Program-made: the position numbers and the translations under genes
Origin: Thalassomonas viridans
GTDB taxonomy: Bacteria; Pseudomonadota; Gammaproteobacteria; Enterobacterales; Alteromonadaceae
NCBI RefSeq assembly: GCF_000948985.2
Contig: NZ_CP059733.1
Location: 1,178,001-1,242,000, forward strand
DNA: 64,000 nt
Direction of reading: 5' to 3'
In this document: positions 8,589-15,837 of the stretch, piece by piece
Layout: each line of letters begins with the position of its first letter
How positions within the stretch are numbered: the first letter of the stretch is position 1
The notes under the pieces: generated by a model
Seen by the model: the letters and a program-made list of their open reading frames with translations, nothing else
Database searches by the model: none
Told to the model about the DNA's origin: nothing

Positions 8589-8748
8589 GGCCTGTTTATC
8601 TTTGGCCGTGAATGAGCTTTTTGGCTGTTTTTCCTCCTATCGGCGTTAGAAAAATGTCATGTAGAATAACTACACGTCCATTTTTCTGCCTTGATAGGTG
8701 AAAAAACCGCTCAAAAATCTTCATCCCCTCCAAAGATAAACAGGCCCT
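8587..8748. repeat. 162-bp hairpin repeat, MITE-like
   Basis: The ends are a perfect 19-bp inverted repeat (AGGGCCTGTTTATCTTTGG and its complement), flanked by TA on both sides. Inside, most of the rest also pairs: CCTATC with GATAGG, AGAAAAATG with CATTTTTCT, and GTAG with CTAC around the centre, so the whole unit can fold into one long stem. It encodes no protein. Perfect terminal repeats plus a TA dinucleotide suit a miniature inverted-repeat element mobilised by a Tc1/IS630-type transposase, which is inference. A diverged relative is seen at about 35.06-35.20 kb. Confidence 0.75.
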
Positions 8749-8759
8749 AATAAAATCTA

Positions 8760-9284
8760 TCATCGGCTTGTTTTAGTTATTGATTGCAGAAAGCTGGCAA
8801 TATCGGCTTTTGAGCGTAAATGGTAGAGGGTTTTTGTTTTGGCGGCCTCGGCGACATACTTGCGATATGCCGGGGTCAGTTTTTTATGGCACAGCCAAAG
8901 CACGCGGTAACTGTTAATTGTGCTTTTGAGCAGTGGTGTATTTTCCGGCCAGCCTTGCGGGGGCTGAAAAAGCCCCTTGAGAAAACGTTTGCTTACCCAC
9001 CAAAAATGTACCTGGATGGGCAGGTCGATATATACCAGAGTGTCGGCCTCGGCAAGGCGGGTCCAGGTGGACTCCAAACAGCCATAGCCGTCTATAAGCC
9101 ATTCGTTTTTAGCTAAGATCTCTGCGTGAGCCGTCAGGTATTGCTGGTGCGGAACTTCGGCGCCGCCTGCGGAGAATTTCACTTTATCCAGCACGTATAA
9201 TTCAAGACCGGTGAGCGCCGCGAGCTTTTTACTGGTAGTTGATTTGCCTGCACCGGCGTTGCCAAAAACGGCTACTTTTTTCAT
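8760..9284 (-). CDS. P-loop small-molecule kinase (FlaR / adenylate-kinase-like)
   Basis: A 174-residue P-loop NTPase with Walker A GNAGAGKST at residues 8-16. LDKVKF and DGYGCLESTW match the FlaR-like topology-modulation/AAA_17 group of adenylate-kinase-like proteins. The usual acceptor of this group is unknown; the topology-modulation label comes from old annotation rather than biochemistry. The ATG follows AGGAGTAAAAA. A short leader peptide and an intrinsic terminator lie directly upstream on the same strand, which suggests control by attenuation. Confidence 0.8.
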   Translation of the reverse strand: MKKVAVFGNAGAGKSTTSKKLAALTGLELYVLDKVKFSAGGAEVPHQQYLTAHAEILAKNEWLIDGYGCLESTWTRLAEADTLVYIDLPIQVHFWWVSKRFLKGLFQPPQGWPENTPLLKSTINSYRVLWLCHKKLTPAYRKYVAEAAKTKTLYHLRSKADIASFLQSITKTSR

Positions 9285-9315
9285 TTTTTACTCCTGTTAT
9301 GCCATGCAAACGGGA

Positions 9316-9341
9316 ATAAAAAACCCGCCTGATGGCGGGTT
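9316..9341 (-). terminator. Intrinsic terminator upstream of the kinase gene (attenuator)
   Basis: On the minus strand AACCCGCC pairs with GGCGGGTT around an ATCA loop, followed by TTTTTT. It lies 19 bp after a short leader ORF and 31 bp before the kinase start, which is the layout of a transcription attenuator. CCCGCCA of the terminator can instead pair with UGGUGGG in the leader (9366-9372), giving a competing antiterminator stem. Confidence 0.8.
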
Positions 9342-9360
9342 GTCGATCAGCTGAGCAGCA

Positions 9361-9429
9361 CTATTCCCACCAAGATTCAGAGATGATGTTAATAATTCGG
9401 ATTGCCTTAAAAGATGCTGAGCTGTTCAT
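9361..9429 (-). CDS. 22-aa leader peptide, Ile-rich with tandem Trp
   Basis: This ORF starts at ATG 9429 after AGGACAAC, a fair ribosome-binding site, and encodes 22 residues: an Ile-rich middle (IRIINII) and the ending ISESWWE. Tandem TGG codons just before a stop and a terminator are typical of trp-type leaders; clustered Ile codons are typical of ilv-type leaders. The two Trp codons and the following G form the strand that can pair with the terminator, so ribosome position would decide the fold. The downstream gene is an uncharacterised kinase, not a biosynthetic gene. Translation has not been shown. Confidence 0.55.
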   Translation of the reverse strand: MNSSASFKAIRIINIISESWWE

Positions 9430-9463
9430 GGTTGTCCTGATGATTATTTGTTCGACACGGTTA

Positions 9464-9480
9464 CAGGCTAGCATAGCCTG
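9464..9480. promoter_or_regulatory. 17-bp palindrome, possible operator or 5' hairpin
   Basis: CAGGCTAgcaTAGCCTG is a perfect 7-3-7 palindrome. It sits between the predicted promoter and the leader ORF, so it is either a repressor site at the transcription start or a hairpin at the 5' end of the leader RNA. Confidence 0.4.
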
Positions 9481-9488
9481 AAGAGAAA

Positions 9489-9517
9489 ATTAACAGGATT
9501 TTCAGTGATCAAGACAA
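9489..9517 (-). promoter_or_regulatory. Predicted sigma-70 promoter for leader and kinase
   Basis: On the minus strand TTGTCT (9517-9512) and GTTAAT (9494-9489) are separated by 17 bp. This places the transcription start just upstream of, or inside, the palindrome at 9464-9480. Moderate match, no experimental support. Confidence 0.4.
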
Positions 9518-9661
9518 TTTTTCACCTGTTTTTATTTCCCGTGCTTATTTGCCATCCGGTTGATAAATAGTGATATGATGGATTTTGCAATATCTTTATG
9601 CCCCTTAGTTTTCCTCCCGGGGCGATAAAACTTAAGTCGGGAGCAGGATACAAAACCGCTG

Positions 9662-10621
9662 ATGGAATTATTATTTTTAGGTACCTCATCAGGTACTCCC
9701 ACAAAAGCCAGGAACGTGTCGGCAACGGCGATAAAAGTCCCGAATGCCAAAAGTTGGTGTCTGGTTGATTGCGGTGAGGGCACCCAGCACCAGGTTTTAA
9801 GGACCAACTTGTCTTTAAACAGTTTGCAGGCGATTTTTATCACCCATGTGCACGGGGATCACAGCTATGGTTTGCCCGGTTTGCTGGCAAGCGCCGCCAT
9901 GGCCGGGCGACAGGACAAGTTATACCTGGTGGGCCCGCCACAGATAGAGGCCCTGATTAACGCCGTTTGCACCCTGACCGATTTATACCTGCCTTATGAG
10001 CTGGTGTTTATCGATTCTGCCAGGCTTAATGATTGCCCGCCGGATTTGGACCTGGGGGTTAGTGCAATTAAATTATCGCACCGGGTGCCGTCGCATGCGT
10101 TCAGTTTCAGTTACCAGGCCCACGAGCGCAAGCTGGATATTGATAAATTAAAGCGTGCCGGTATCAGGCCCGGTCCTCATTGGGGCGAGTTGCAAAAAGG
10201 CAGGAATGTCGAGCTCGACGGCAAGCTGCTTATTGCAGATGATTATCTGTTGCCGGCGCCGCAAGCCCGGAAGATTATTATCTGCGGCGATAATGATACG
10301 CCGGACTTACTGTCGGATGAGGTGAAAAACGCCAATGTCGTAGTGCATGAGGCAACCTACACCTATGATATCGCGCAGAAGGTGGGCAGTGGGCCTATGC
10401 ACAGCAGCGCAAAAATTGTCGCTGAATTTGCCGGTGAACATCAGGTAGATAATCTGGTGCTGACGCATTTCAGCGCCCGCTATCAAAATGATGGCTCAAA
10501 GAGCCCTTCTATTTTTGATATTGAACAGGAAGCCAGAAAATATTATAGCGGCAACCTTGTACTCGCCCAGGATTTTGACGGCTACAGGCTGGATAAAAAT
10601 GGTGTACTTACCAAGCTTTAA
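9662..10621 (+). CDS. rnz: Ribonuclease Z-like metallo-beta-lactamase-fold protein
   Basis: A 319-residue MBL-fold phosphodiesterase. GTSSGTPTKARNVSA matches the PxKxRN substrate loop of tRNase Z, and THVHGDHSYGLPGLL is the HxHxDH zinc motif with the GLPGLL that follows it in RNase Z. Further zinc ligands appear in LSHRVPSHAF, ICGDNDT and LTHFSARY. RNase Z removes 3' trailers from pre-tRNA. The gene stands alone with a few bp to the GFA-like gene downstream. The length fits the short bacterial form. It could instead be an arylsulfatase-like relative, but the PTKxRN loop favours RNase Z. Confidence 0.85.
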   Translation: MELLFLGTSSGTPTKARNVSATAIKVPNAKSWCLVDCGEGTQHQVLRTNLSLNSLQAIFITHVHGDHSYGLPGLLASAAMAGRQDKLYLVGPPQIEALINAVCTLTDLYLPYELVFIDSARLNDCPPDLDLGVSAIKLSHRVPSHAFSFSYQAHERKLDIDKLKRAGIRPGPHWGELQKGRNVELDGKLLIADDYLLPAPQARKIIICGDNDTPDLLSDEVKNANVVVHEATYTYDIAQKVGSGPMHSSAKIVAEFAGEHQVDNLVLTHFSARYQNDGSKSPSIFDIEQEARKYYSGNLVLAQDFDGYRLDKNGVLTKL

Positions 10622-10653
10622 CCGGCTCGCCCTAAAACACAGGAGATAGTTAA

Positions 10654-11073
10654 ATGACATTTCAATACCCGGGTAAATGCTCATGCGGCAACGTGGAGGT
10701 AACAATCACCTTACCTGAGAAATTGGCTGCTTATGCCCCCAGGGCCTGTGATTGTGACTTTTGCACCGCCAGGAACATCCAATATCTGTCACACCCTGAC
10801 GGAAGCTTAGTGATTAACAGCGCCACTTCGCTGGAAGTCTACCGGCAGGGTTCTAACCAGGCAGATTTCTTAGCCTGTAACCGCTGTGATGATGTGATTG
10901 CGGCAAGCCTAAAGACAGGTGACGGCATTTTGGGGGCGTTAAACGCTACCTTGTTATCGGATTACGCCATGCTGAAAACGCCCGAAGCGGTATCGCCTAA
11001 GTTATTAAGCGCCGGTGATAAAGTGAACCGGTGGCGAAGCGTCTGGCTAAAGGTTAAGGTAAATGAAAACTGA
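10654..11073 (+). CDS. GFA-family zinc-binding protein
   Basis: A 139-residue protein with the CENP-V/GFA zinc pattern: GKCSCGNVEV at the N-terminus, CDCDFCTARN in the middle, and ACNRCDDVI where the usual Cys pair near FC..CG stands. Members were named for glutathione-dependent formaldehyde-activating enzyme, but most have no proven activity. CAGGAGATAGTTAA gives a strong ribosome-binding site. It follows the RNase Z-like gene by 32 bp on the same strand. Confidence 0.8.
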   Translation: MTFQYPGKCSCGNVEVTITLPEKLAAYAPRACDCDFCTARNIQYLSHPDGSLVINSATSLEVYRQGSNQADFLACNRCDDVIAASLKTGDGILGALNATLLSDYAMLKTPEAVSPKLLSAGDKVNRWRSVWLKVKVNEN

Positions 11074-11294
11074 TATTGCCTGCCCTTATTTACCTGTTTG
11101 ATATGCCTGCTTTTGAACGTTAGCTCAGGAGCAAGTTTTAAATTTCCTTATTAGCTGGAAGACTCGTATGGGATTTATTATTATTTGTAAGTGATTGTTT
11201 TTTAATGGTTGTCATGTTTGTGTCAGGTAAGTGACGTACACTTTCAGGTCGAATTTTGCTGATATTTATCGCGAACAACAGATAAGGATAAGAA

Positions 11295-11777
11295 ATGATA
11301 GTTCGAAAATTAAGACTTCAACGGGGTTGGTCTCAGGAGCAATTGGCTGAGTTAAGCGGTTTAAGTGTCAGGACCATTCAGCGGATAGAAAGAGGGCAAA
11401 GTGCCGGACTGGAGTCGATGAAATCCTTGGCTGCTGTTTTTGAAATTGAATTAACGGAATTACAGCAGGAGAAAGCGATGAACGATAAAGCTATGAGCGA
11501 CAAAATACAAGTGTCAGCCCAGGAAGAAGAGGCCATTGAATACGTCAGAAACATTAAAGATTTTTATACTCACCTGATCACTTACCTGTTGGTGGTGGCA
11601 GGTTTGTTTGTGTTCAATTATATCGTCACCCCGGGTTATATTTGGGCCTGGTGGACTGCCCTGGGGTGGGGTATAGGAGTTGTTTCCCATGCCCTGAGCG
11701 TGTTTGAAGTTGTTAACCTTTTTGGCGCTGACTGGGAAAAAAGACAAGTCGAAAAAAGGCTGGGCAGAAAACTGTGA
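11295..11777 (+). CDS. XRE-family HTH protein with 2TM domain
   Basis: The N-terminal 55 residues form an XRE helix-turn-helix ([29 protein letters not shown]). A charged linker follows, then a 2TM domain with two hydrophobic segments, [19 protein letters not shown] and [19 protein letters not shown], and the family ending [18 protein letters not shown]. It is probably a membrane-tethered DNA-binding regulator; its target is unknown. The ATG follows AAGGATAAGA. The decayed gene at the left window edge carries a very similar HTH. Confidence 0.85.
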   Translation: MIVRKLRLQRGWSQEQLAELSGLSVRTIQRIERGQSAGLESMKSLAAVFEIELTELQQEKAMNDKAMSDKIQVSAQEEEAIEYVRNIKDFYTHLITYLLVVAGLFVFNYIVTPGYIWAWWTALGWGIGVVSHALSVFEVVNLFGADWEKRQVEKRLGRKL

Positions 11778-11823
11778 ACAATTTCGCTTACTTGGGAATT
11801 TATTATTTAAAGAGGAAATTATA

Positions 11824-12156
11824 GTGGCCTGGATTGTTTTAGTGGTTGCCGGGATGTTTGAAATTGTGTGGGCGGTAGGGCTTAAACATACGGAAGGATT
11901 TACCAGGCTCTGGCCTTCGGTGATCACCTTGGGCGCCATGTGGATCAGTTTTGCCTGCCTGTCGTATGCTCTAAAAACTATTCCTATGGGCAATGCCTAT
12001 GCCGTGTGGACAGGAATAGGCGCCGTTGGCGTGGCTATTGTCGGTATTGTCTGGTTTAACGAGCTGGCGGATATCCGGCGTATTGCCTGTATCGGCCTGA
12101 TTGTGTTGGGGATTGTCGGTTTAAAATTGCTGGACTCGGGGGCAAGTACGGCGTAG
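11824..12156 (+). CDS. sugE: SMR-family efflux protein SugE/Gdx
   Basis: A 110-residue four-helix small multidrug resistance protein. [26 protein letters not shown], with the essential membrane Glu at residue 13 and the SugE-type WAVGLK, places it with the Gdx subtype, which exports guanidinium in exchange for protons. GTG at 11824 is chosen because GAGGA lies seven bases upstream and the mature family N-terminus starts there. The open frame extends further 5' inside the previous gene, but without support. No guanidine riboswitch was found upstream. It works as an antiparallel dimer in the inner membrane. Confidence 0.9.
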   Translation: MAWIVLVVAGMFEIVWAVGLKHTEGFTRLWPSVITLGAMWISFACLSYALKTIPMGNAYAVWTGIGAVGVAIVGIVWFNELADIRRIACIGLIVLGIVGLKLLDSGASTA

Positions 12157-12215
12157 CGGCTTATGCCCGTGGCGATAGGTTTTAATGTGCAATGCAGGCT
12201 GTTGATGGAGAAAAA

Positions 12216-12746
12216 ATGGCAAAGAGAGTCCTGGAAGTGGTGGATTATGATCCGGCCTGGAGCAAGCGCTTTGCCGATGAGCAAAGCATGCTGGCGCAAG
12301 TCCTGGGGGAAACGGTCCTGAAAATTCATCATATCGGCAGTACCTCGGTGCCCGGCCTGGCAGCAAAACCTGTGATAGATATTTTGATGGAAGTACCGGG
12401 GCTGGATGAACTGGACGGCAAAAACCAACTGATGGAGTCTCTGGGTTATGAGGTGAAAGGGGAAAACGGTATTGCGGGCAGGCGCTATTTTCAAAAAGGC
12501 GGCAACAACAGGAGCCACCACCTGCATGCCTTTGTCGCAGGCGATGAAACCCTGGCCCGGCACCTGGCGTTCCGGAATTATCTGGCAGCACACCCGCAGA
12601 TAGTGCAGCAATATGGTGAGCTTAAGCTGGCGGTTATCCGGGCGGGGCATAATATCAGCGAGGCTTATATGCAGGGTAAAAATGAATTTATCCAGCATCA
12701 TGAGAAACTGGCGCTTAGTTGGTACTTCAATCAACAGGTCGCTTAG
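12216..12746 (+). CDS. GrpB-family (UPF0157) nucleotidyltransferase-like protein
   Basis: A 176-residue GrpB/UPF0157 protein. IHHIGSTSVPGLAAKPVIDILMEV is the signature block: a nucleotidyltransferase-like GS motif followed by an acidic strand. RRYFQKGG and HHLHAF are also typical. The cellular role is unknown. The start at 12216 follows GGAG six bases upstream; an earlier in-frame ATG at 12192 has no ribosome-binding site. Genes of this family are often found as movable single genes in accessory regions, which suits the neighbourhood. Confidence 0.85.
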   Translation: MAKRVLEVVDYDPAWSKRFADEQSMLAQVLGETVLKIHHIGSTSVPGLAAKPVIDILMEVPGLDELDGKNQLMESLGYEVKGENGIAGRRYFQKGGNNRSHHLHAFVAGDETLARHLAFRNYLAAHPQIVQQYGELKLAVIRAGHNISEAYMQGKNEFIQHHEKLALSWYFNQQVA

Positions 12747-12792
12747 TTAAGAGTTCTGCAGTTACCGGTTCGTTTAAGCAAGGAAAAAGAAT

Positions 12793-13506
12793 ATGACCAG
12801 GATGACTAAACATATAGGCATTGTCGGCTGCTCGGCGGAAGGAGCGGCTTTGTGTTATAAAACCATTTGCACCGAAAGCCCTGATATTTTGGGAGCGCAT
12901 GCCCATCCTGAAGTTTCCATGCACACCCATTCGCTGGCGGATTATGTCAAGTGCCTGGACGATAACAACCTGGCCGGCATAGGCGAATTAATGCTTTCTT
13001 CCGCCGCTAAGCTGAAACAGCAGGGGGCGGATTTTGTTATCTGTCCCGACAACACCATTCATCAGGCATTTGATTATGTTAAATCCCGTTCTCCTTTGCC
13101 CTGGCTGCATATTGCCGAGGTGGTGGTGGCCAGCGCTAAGGCAAGAGGTTTTCGGCGGCTGGGCATTTTGGGCACCCGCTGGCTGGTGGAAAGTGAGGTT
13201 TATCCGGAGAAGATCGAAAGTTCAGGGCTTGGCTGGCAAAGACCTGAGGCTGCGGAAACTGCCGAAATCGGCCGTATTATCATGGAAGAGCTGGTTTACG
13301 GAATTTTTAAACCTGAATCCGTCGCCTACTTTCAGCAGGTGATTAAGGGCTTAAAGGACAAGGGCTGTGATGCGGTTATTTTAGGCTGCACCGAAATTCC
13401 CCTGATCATCAACGATGACAATTCTGTGCTGCCAACCTTGAATTCCAACCGTTTGCTGGCCTTGGCGGCGATTGCCGAGGCGACAGGTGGGCAGCCATCA
13501 ATTTAG
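12793..13506 (+). CDS. Aspartate/glutamate racemase-family protein
   Basis: A 237-residue Asp/Glu/hydantoin racemase-fold protein. Both catalytic cysteines are visible: the first in VICPDNTIHQAF (about residue 86) and the second in ILGCTEIPLI (about residue 203), so cofactor-independent racemisation is possible. RRLGILGTRW is the usual motif at the start of the second domain. The substrate is not decided by sequence. The ATG follows AAGGAAAAAGAAT. It stands between a GrpB gene and a GyrI-like gene, with about 50 bp on each side. Confidence 0.85.
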   Translation: MTRMTKHIGIVGCSAEGAALCYKTICTESPDILGAHAHPEVSMHTHSLADYVKCLDDNNLAGIGELMLSSAAKLKQQGADFVICPDNTIHQAFDYVKSRSPLPWLHIAEVVVASAKARGFRRLGILGTRWLVESEVYPEKIESSGLGWQRPEAAETAEIGRIIMEELVYGIFKPESVAYFQQVIKGLKDKGCDAVILGCTEIPLIINDDNSVLPTLNSNRLLALAAIAEATGGQPSI

Positions 13507-13546
13507 GATATAGTTTTACTGTACTGTGATAAGTAAGGATAAGATT

Positions 13547-13996
13547 TTGAAAATTCAGTCGATTGAAGGTTTTGAACTGACGGGACTGGTTACCCGTACC
13601 AATAATAGCAATGAAATGGACCCGGCAAAGGCGAAAATCGGTGATCTCTGGCAGAGGTTCTATGCCGAAGCGGGGGCTGCTTTGTTGCCCGAATCGAAAG
13701 TCTACGGGGTTTATAGCAACTATGAGTCGGATGCGTCCGGCGATTTTGATGTTGCCGCCGCAGCCGATGTTTTTGCCGGGCAGGGAATAACCGGGGCTGA
13801 GACTGTGAGTGTAAAGCCGGGCCGCTATCTGGTGTTTTCCGCGCAAGGGGAAATGCCGGGGGCGGTGATCAGTTTATGGGAGCAGATCTGGCATTACTTT
13901 AACGACAGCAATTGTCCCCACCAAAGGGCCTACCAGAGCGACTTTGAACATTATCAAGGCGAATCTCAGGTGGATATCTATATCGGCATCGATTAG
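13547..13996 (+). CDS. GyrI-like small-molecule-binding domain protein
   Basis: A stand-alone GyrI-like/AraC effector-binding domain of 149 residues, with no DNA-binding part. Typical elements are the opening FELTGLVTRTNN, KVYGVYSNYESDASGDFDV, SVKPGRYLVFSAQG and the end SQVDIYIGID. Such domains bind small lipophilic or cationic ligands, or inhibit gyrase in the case of SbmC. TTG at 13547 is preferred because AAGGAT lies 6 bases upstream; a GTG at 13526 has no such site. It converges on the oxidoreductase gene at 14054. Confidence 0.75.
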   Translation: MKIQSIEGFELTGLVTRTNNSNEMDPAKAKIGDLWQRFYAEAGAALLPESKVYGVYSNYESDASGDFDVAAAADVFAGQGITGAETVSVKPGRYLVFSAQGEMPGAVISLWEQIWHYFNDSNCPHQRAYQSDFEHYQGESQVDIYIGID

Positions 13997-14014
13997 GGCC
14001 TGATTTGCTGCGCT

Positions 14015-14040
14015 GGCCCCGCACTTAGCTGTGCAGGGCC
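14015..14040. terminator. Hairpin between convergent genes
   Basis: GGCCCcGCAC pairs with GTGCaGGGCC around a TTAGCT loop. It lies between two convergent stop codons. There is no long T-run, so it may be a weak or bidirectional terminator. Confidence 0.45.
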
Positions 14041-14053
14041 GAAAAGGCAGGAG

Positions 14054-14689
14054 TTAGTAAGCAATACCTATACGGGTATTGTGATGCTCTGTTTTTTCCG
14101 CCTGGTCCAGTAAGGCGACGGCATAATCCTGTACCGAAATTTTGCTGTTGCCTTCGCTGTCCGTCAGCAGCTGATCGCCGCCCAGGCGGTAGTTGCCGGT
14201 GCGCTCGCCGGGGAAAATTTCTGCGGCAGGGCTGATAAAGAGCCAGTCGAGGGGGCTGTCACTTTGCCTGAAGATCTCTAGTGCCTGGGCCTGGGCCAGG
14301 GCTTCATCTTTATATTCTGCGGGGAATTCGGGTACTGTGACCAGTGTTACCCCGGGAGCAACTTCCAGGCTGCCGGCGCCGCCCACCCAGAGCAGGCGTT
14401 TGGTACCGGCTTGCGGCAGTTCAGCCAGCAAGCGCCGGGCAGTTTCAGGCACCATGTCATGGTTGCCTTTCGCGCGGCCGCCTATGGCGGCAATCACCAG
14501 ATCCGCTCCGGCTACGGCTTCATTTAATCCGCCTTGGGCCAGTAAATCCAGTGAATGGCTTGTCACTCCGCTTTGTTCCAGTTTAACGGCGTCACGGCTG
14601 ATGGCGATAACTTCATGCTGACGGTTAAGGGCTTCGGTCATTATGGTGGAACCGATCCAGCCGGTGGCGCCTAAAATTGCAATTTTCAT
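14054..14689 (-). CDS. NAD(P)-binding oxidoreductase (NmrA/YwnB-like)
   Basis: A 211-residue Rossmann-fold protein of the short-chain/NmrA-like type. KIAILGATGWIGSTI is the dinucleotide-binding GxTGxxG motif; ADLVIAAIGGR and LLWVGGAGSLEV are core strands. It lacks the classic YxxxK catalytic pair, as is usual for this subgroup, which reduces quinones or flavins or acts as a sensor. A LysR gene is divergently transcribed 162 bp away and is the likely regulator. Confidence 0.8.
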   Translation of the reverse strand: MKIAILGATGWIGSTIMTEALNRQHEVIAISRDAVKLEQSGVTSHSLDLLAQGGLNEAVAGADLVIAAIGGRAKGNHDMVPETARRLLAELPQAGTKRLLWVGGAGSLEVAPGVTLVTVPEFPAEYKDEALAQAQALEIFRQSDSPLDWLFISPAAEIFPGERTGNYRLGGDQLLTDSEGNSKISVQDYAVALLDQAEKTEHHNTRIGIAY

Positions 14690-14851
14690 ATTTACTCCAA
14701 TGGTTTATGTATTTGGCTTAAGTTTGCTTTAGCCTTGCCCTGCGGGGTTTGGCTTTGATGGCGCTATTATCTTTTGCTTTTATCTTGTAATAAATATTCA
14801 AAAATGAGCATAATTGTTTCTTAAATTGAAATAATTTTTGCGAGAAATTAA

Positions 14852-15757
14852 ATGGATAAGTTTGAAGCCTTAACCAGCTTTGTTGAGGTGGCCAGTACCG
14901 GCAGTTTCACCCGGGCTGCACAGCAGCTGGATCTGAGCCGGGTAAAGGTGACCCGGCATGTGCAGGAGCTGGAGAGCTGGCTTAATGTCCGTTTGTTTCA
15001 CCGGACCACGCGCAAGGTGACCCTGACGGCGCCGGGGCAGGATGTGATGCAGCACTGCCAGCGCATTCTTAACGAAGTGGCGGGCCTGGAAAGTTTGGCT
15101 CGCAGCCATAACGAAGAGCTGATGGGGGAGATTCGTATTGCCACCCCGATAGGCTTTGGCCAGAACCTTTTGTATGAGCTGGTGGAAACCTTTACTGCGC
15201 GCCATCCCAAGGTAGTGATCCAGCTGATGATGTCGGACCGTAATGCGCAGCTTGTGGATGAGCGCATTGATGTGGCGCTGCGTTTTACCGACCAGCCGGA
15301 TGAAGCTTTTATCGCCCGCCGCCTGATGTCGATTGAAAGCGCGGTATGCTGCTCTGAGCAGTACCTGCACAAGCATGGGCCTGTCAGCACCCCGGAGCAA
15401 CTGGAGCAGCATAATTGCCTGATCCATCTCAGCCAGCGTCGCTGGTCTTTCCTGGTGGATCAGCAGCAGATGCGGGTGCCGGTCAGCGGCAGTATCTGTG
15501 CCAACGACCTCGGGGTTTTGGTGCGGGCGGCGCTGAACGGCGCCGGGGTCGTGTATCTGCCTTGTGATCTTGCCAACCCCTATCTGCAAAGCGGGGAATT
15601 AATTCAGCTGCTGCCGGAGGTGCCTTTGCCCGTAATGTCTTTGTGGGCGGTGTATTTGTCGCGCAGTTACCAGCGGCCGGTGGTGCGGGCGTTTATCGAT
15701 TTCCTGGCACAGCAGTGGCAGGAGGATATACGGGTTGCCGGGCCTGAGCCGGTTTAA
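14852..15757 (+). CDS. LysR-family transcriptional regulator
   Basis: A 301-residue LysR regulator. The winged HTH occupies residues 1-60 (FVEVASTGSFTRAAQQLDLSRVKVTRHV), and the effector-binding domain follows from about 90 (GEIRIATPIGFGQ). It belongs by pattern to the CrgA/DsdC-like large subgroup that often controls an adjacent oxidoreductase; the divergent gene at 14054-14689 is the natural target. The intergenic region is AT-rich and suits a shared operator. The inducer is unknown. Confidence 0.9.
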   Translation: MDKFEALTSFVEVASTGSFTRAAQQLDLSRVKVTRHVQELESWLNVRLFHRTTRKVTLTAPGQDVMQHCQRILNEVAGLESLARSHNEELMGEIRIATPIGFGQNLLYELVETFTARHPKVVIQLMMSDRNAQLVDERIDVALRFTDQPDEAFIARRLMSIESAVCCSEQYLHKHGPVSTPEQLEQHNCLIHLSQRRWSFLVDQQQMRVPVSGSICANDLGVLVRAALNGAGVVYLPCDLANPYLQSGELIQLLPEVPLPVMSLWAVYLSRSYQRPVVRAFIDFLAQQWQEDIRVAGPEPV

Positions 15758-15790
15758 CGGGGATTGTTGACGTATTTGGCGTAATGAAGG

Positions 15791-15811
15791 GGCTGGTGCA
15801 TGACACCAGCC
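15791..15811 (+). terminator. Stem-loop after the LysR gene
   Basis: GGCTGGTG pairs with CACCAGCC around CATGA, between the convergent LysR gene and the PPC-domain protein gene. A short GGTTTT follows; likely a modest terminator for the plus strand. Confidence 0.45.
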
Positions 15812-15837
15812 GCCGGTTTTAAAGTGAAGGGGTTATG

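Noticed and set aside
11700..11823. Guanidine riboswitch upstream of sugE
   Set aside because: No ACGR-loop hairpin pair and no conserved guanidine-I/III core; most of this region is the coding end of the previous gene.
12121..12734. Long antisense open frames across the GrpB gene
   Set aside because: High-GC shadow frames; the plus-strand GrpB gene has the family motifs and ribosome-binding site.
2623..13996. Integron cassette array
   Set aside because: Gene families and spacing fit, but intergenic regions show no GTTRRRY core sites or paired inverted R'/L' structures, and no integrase gene is in view.
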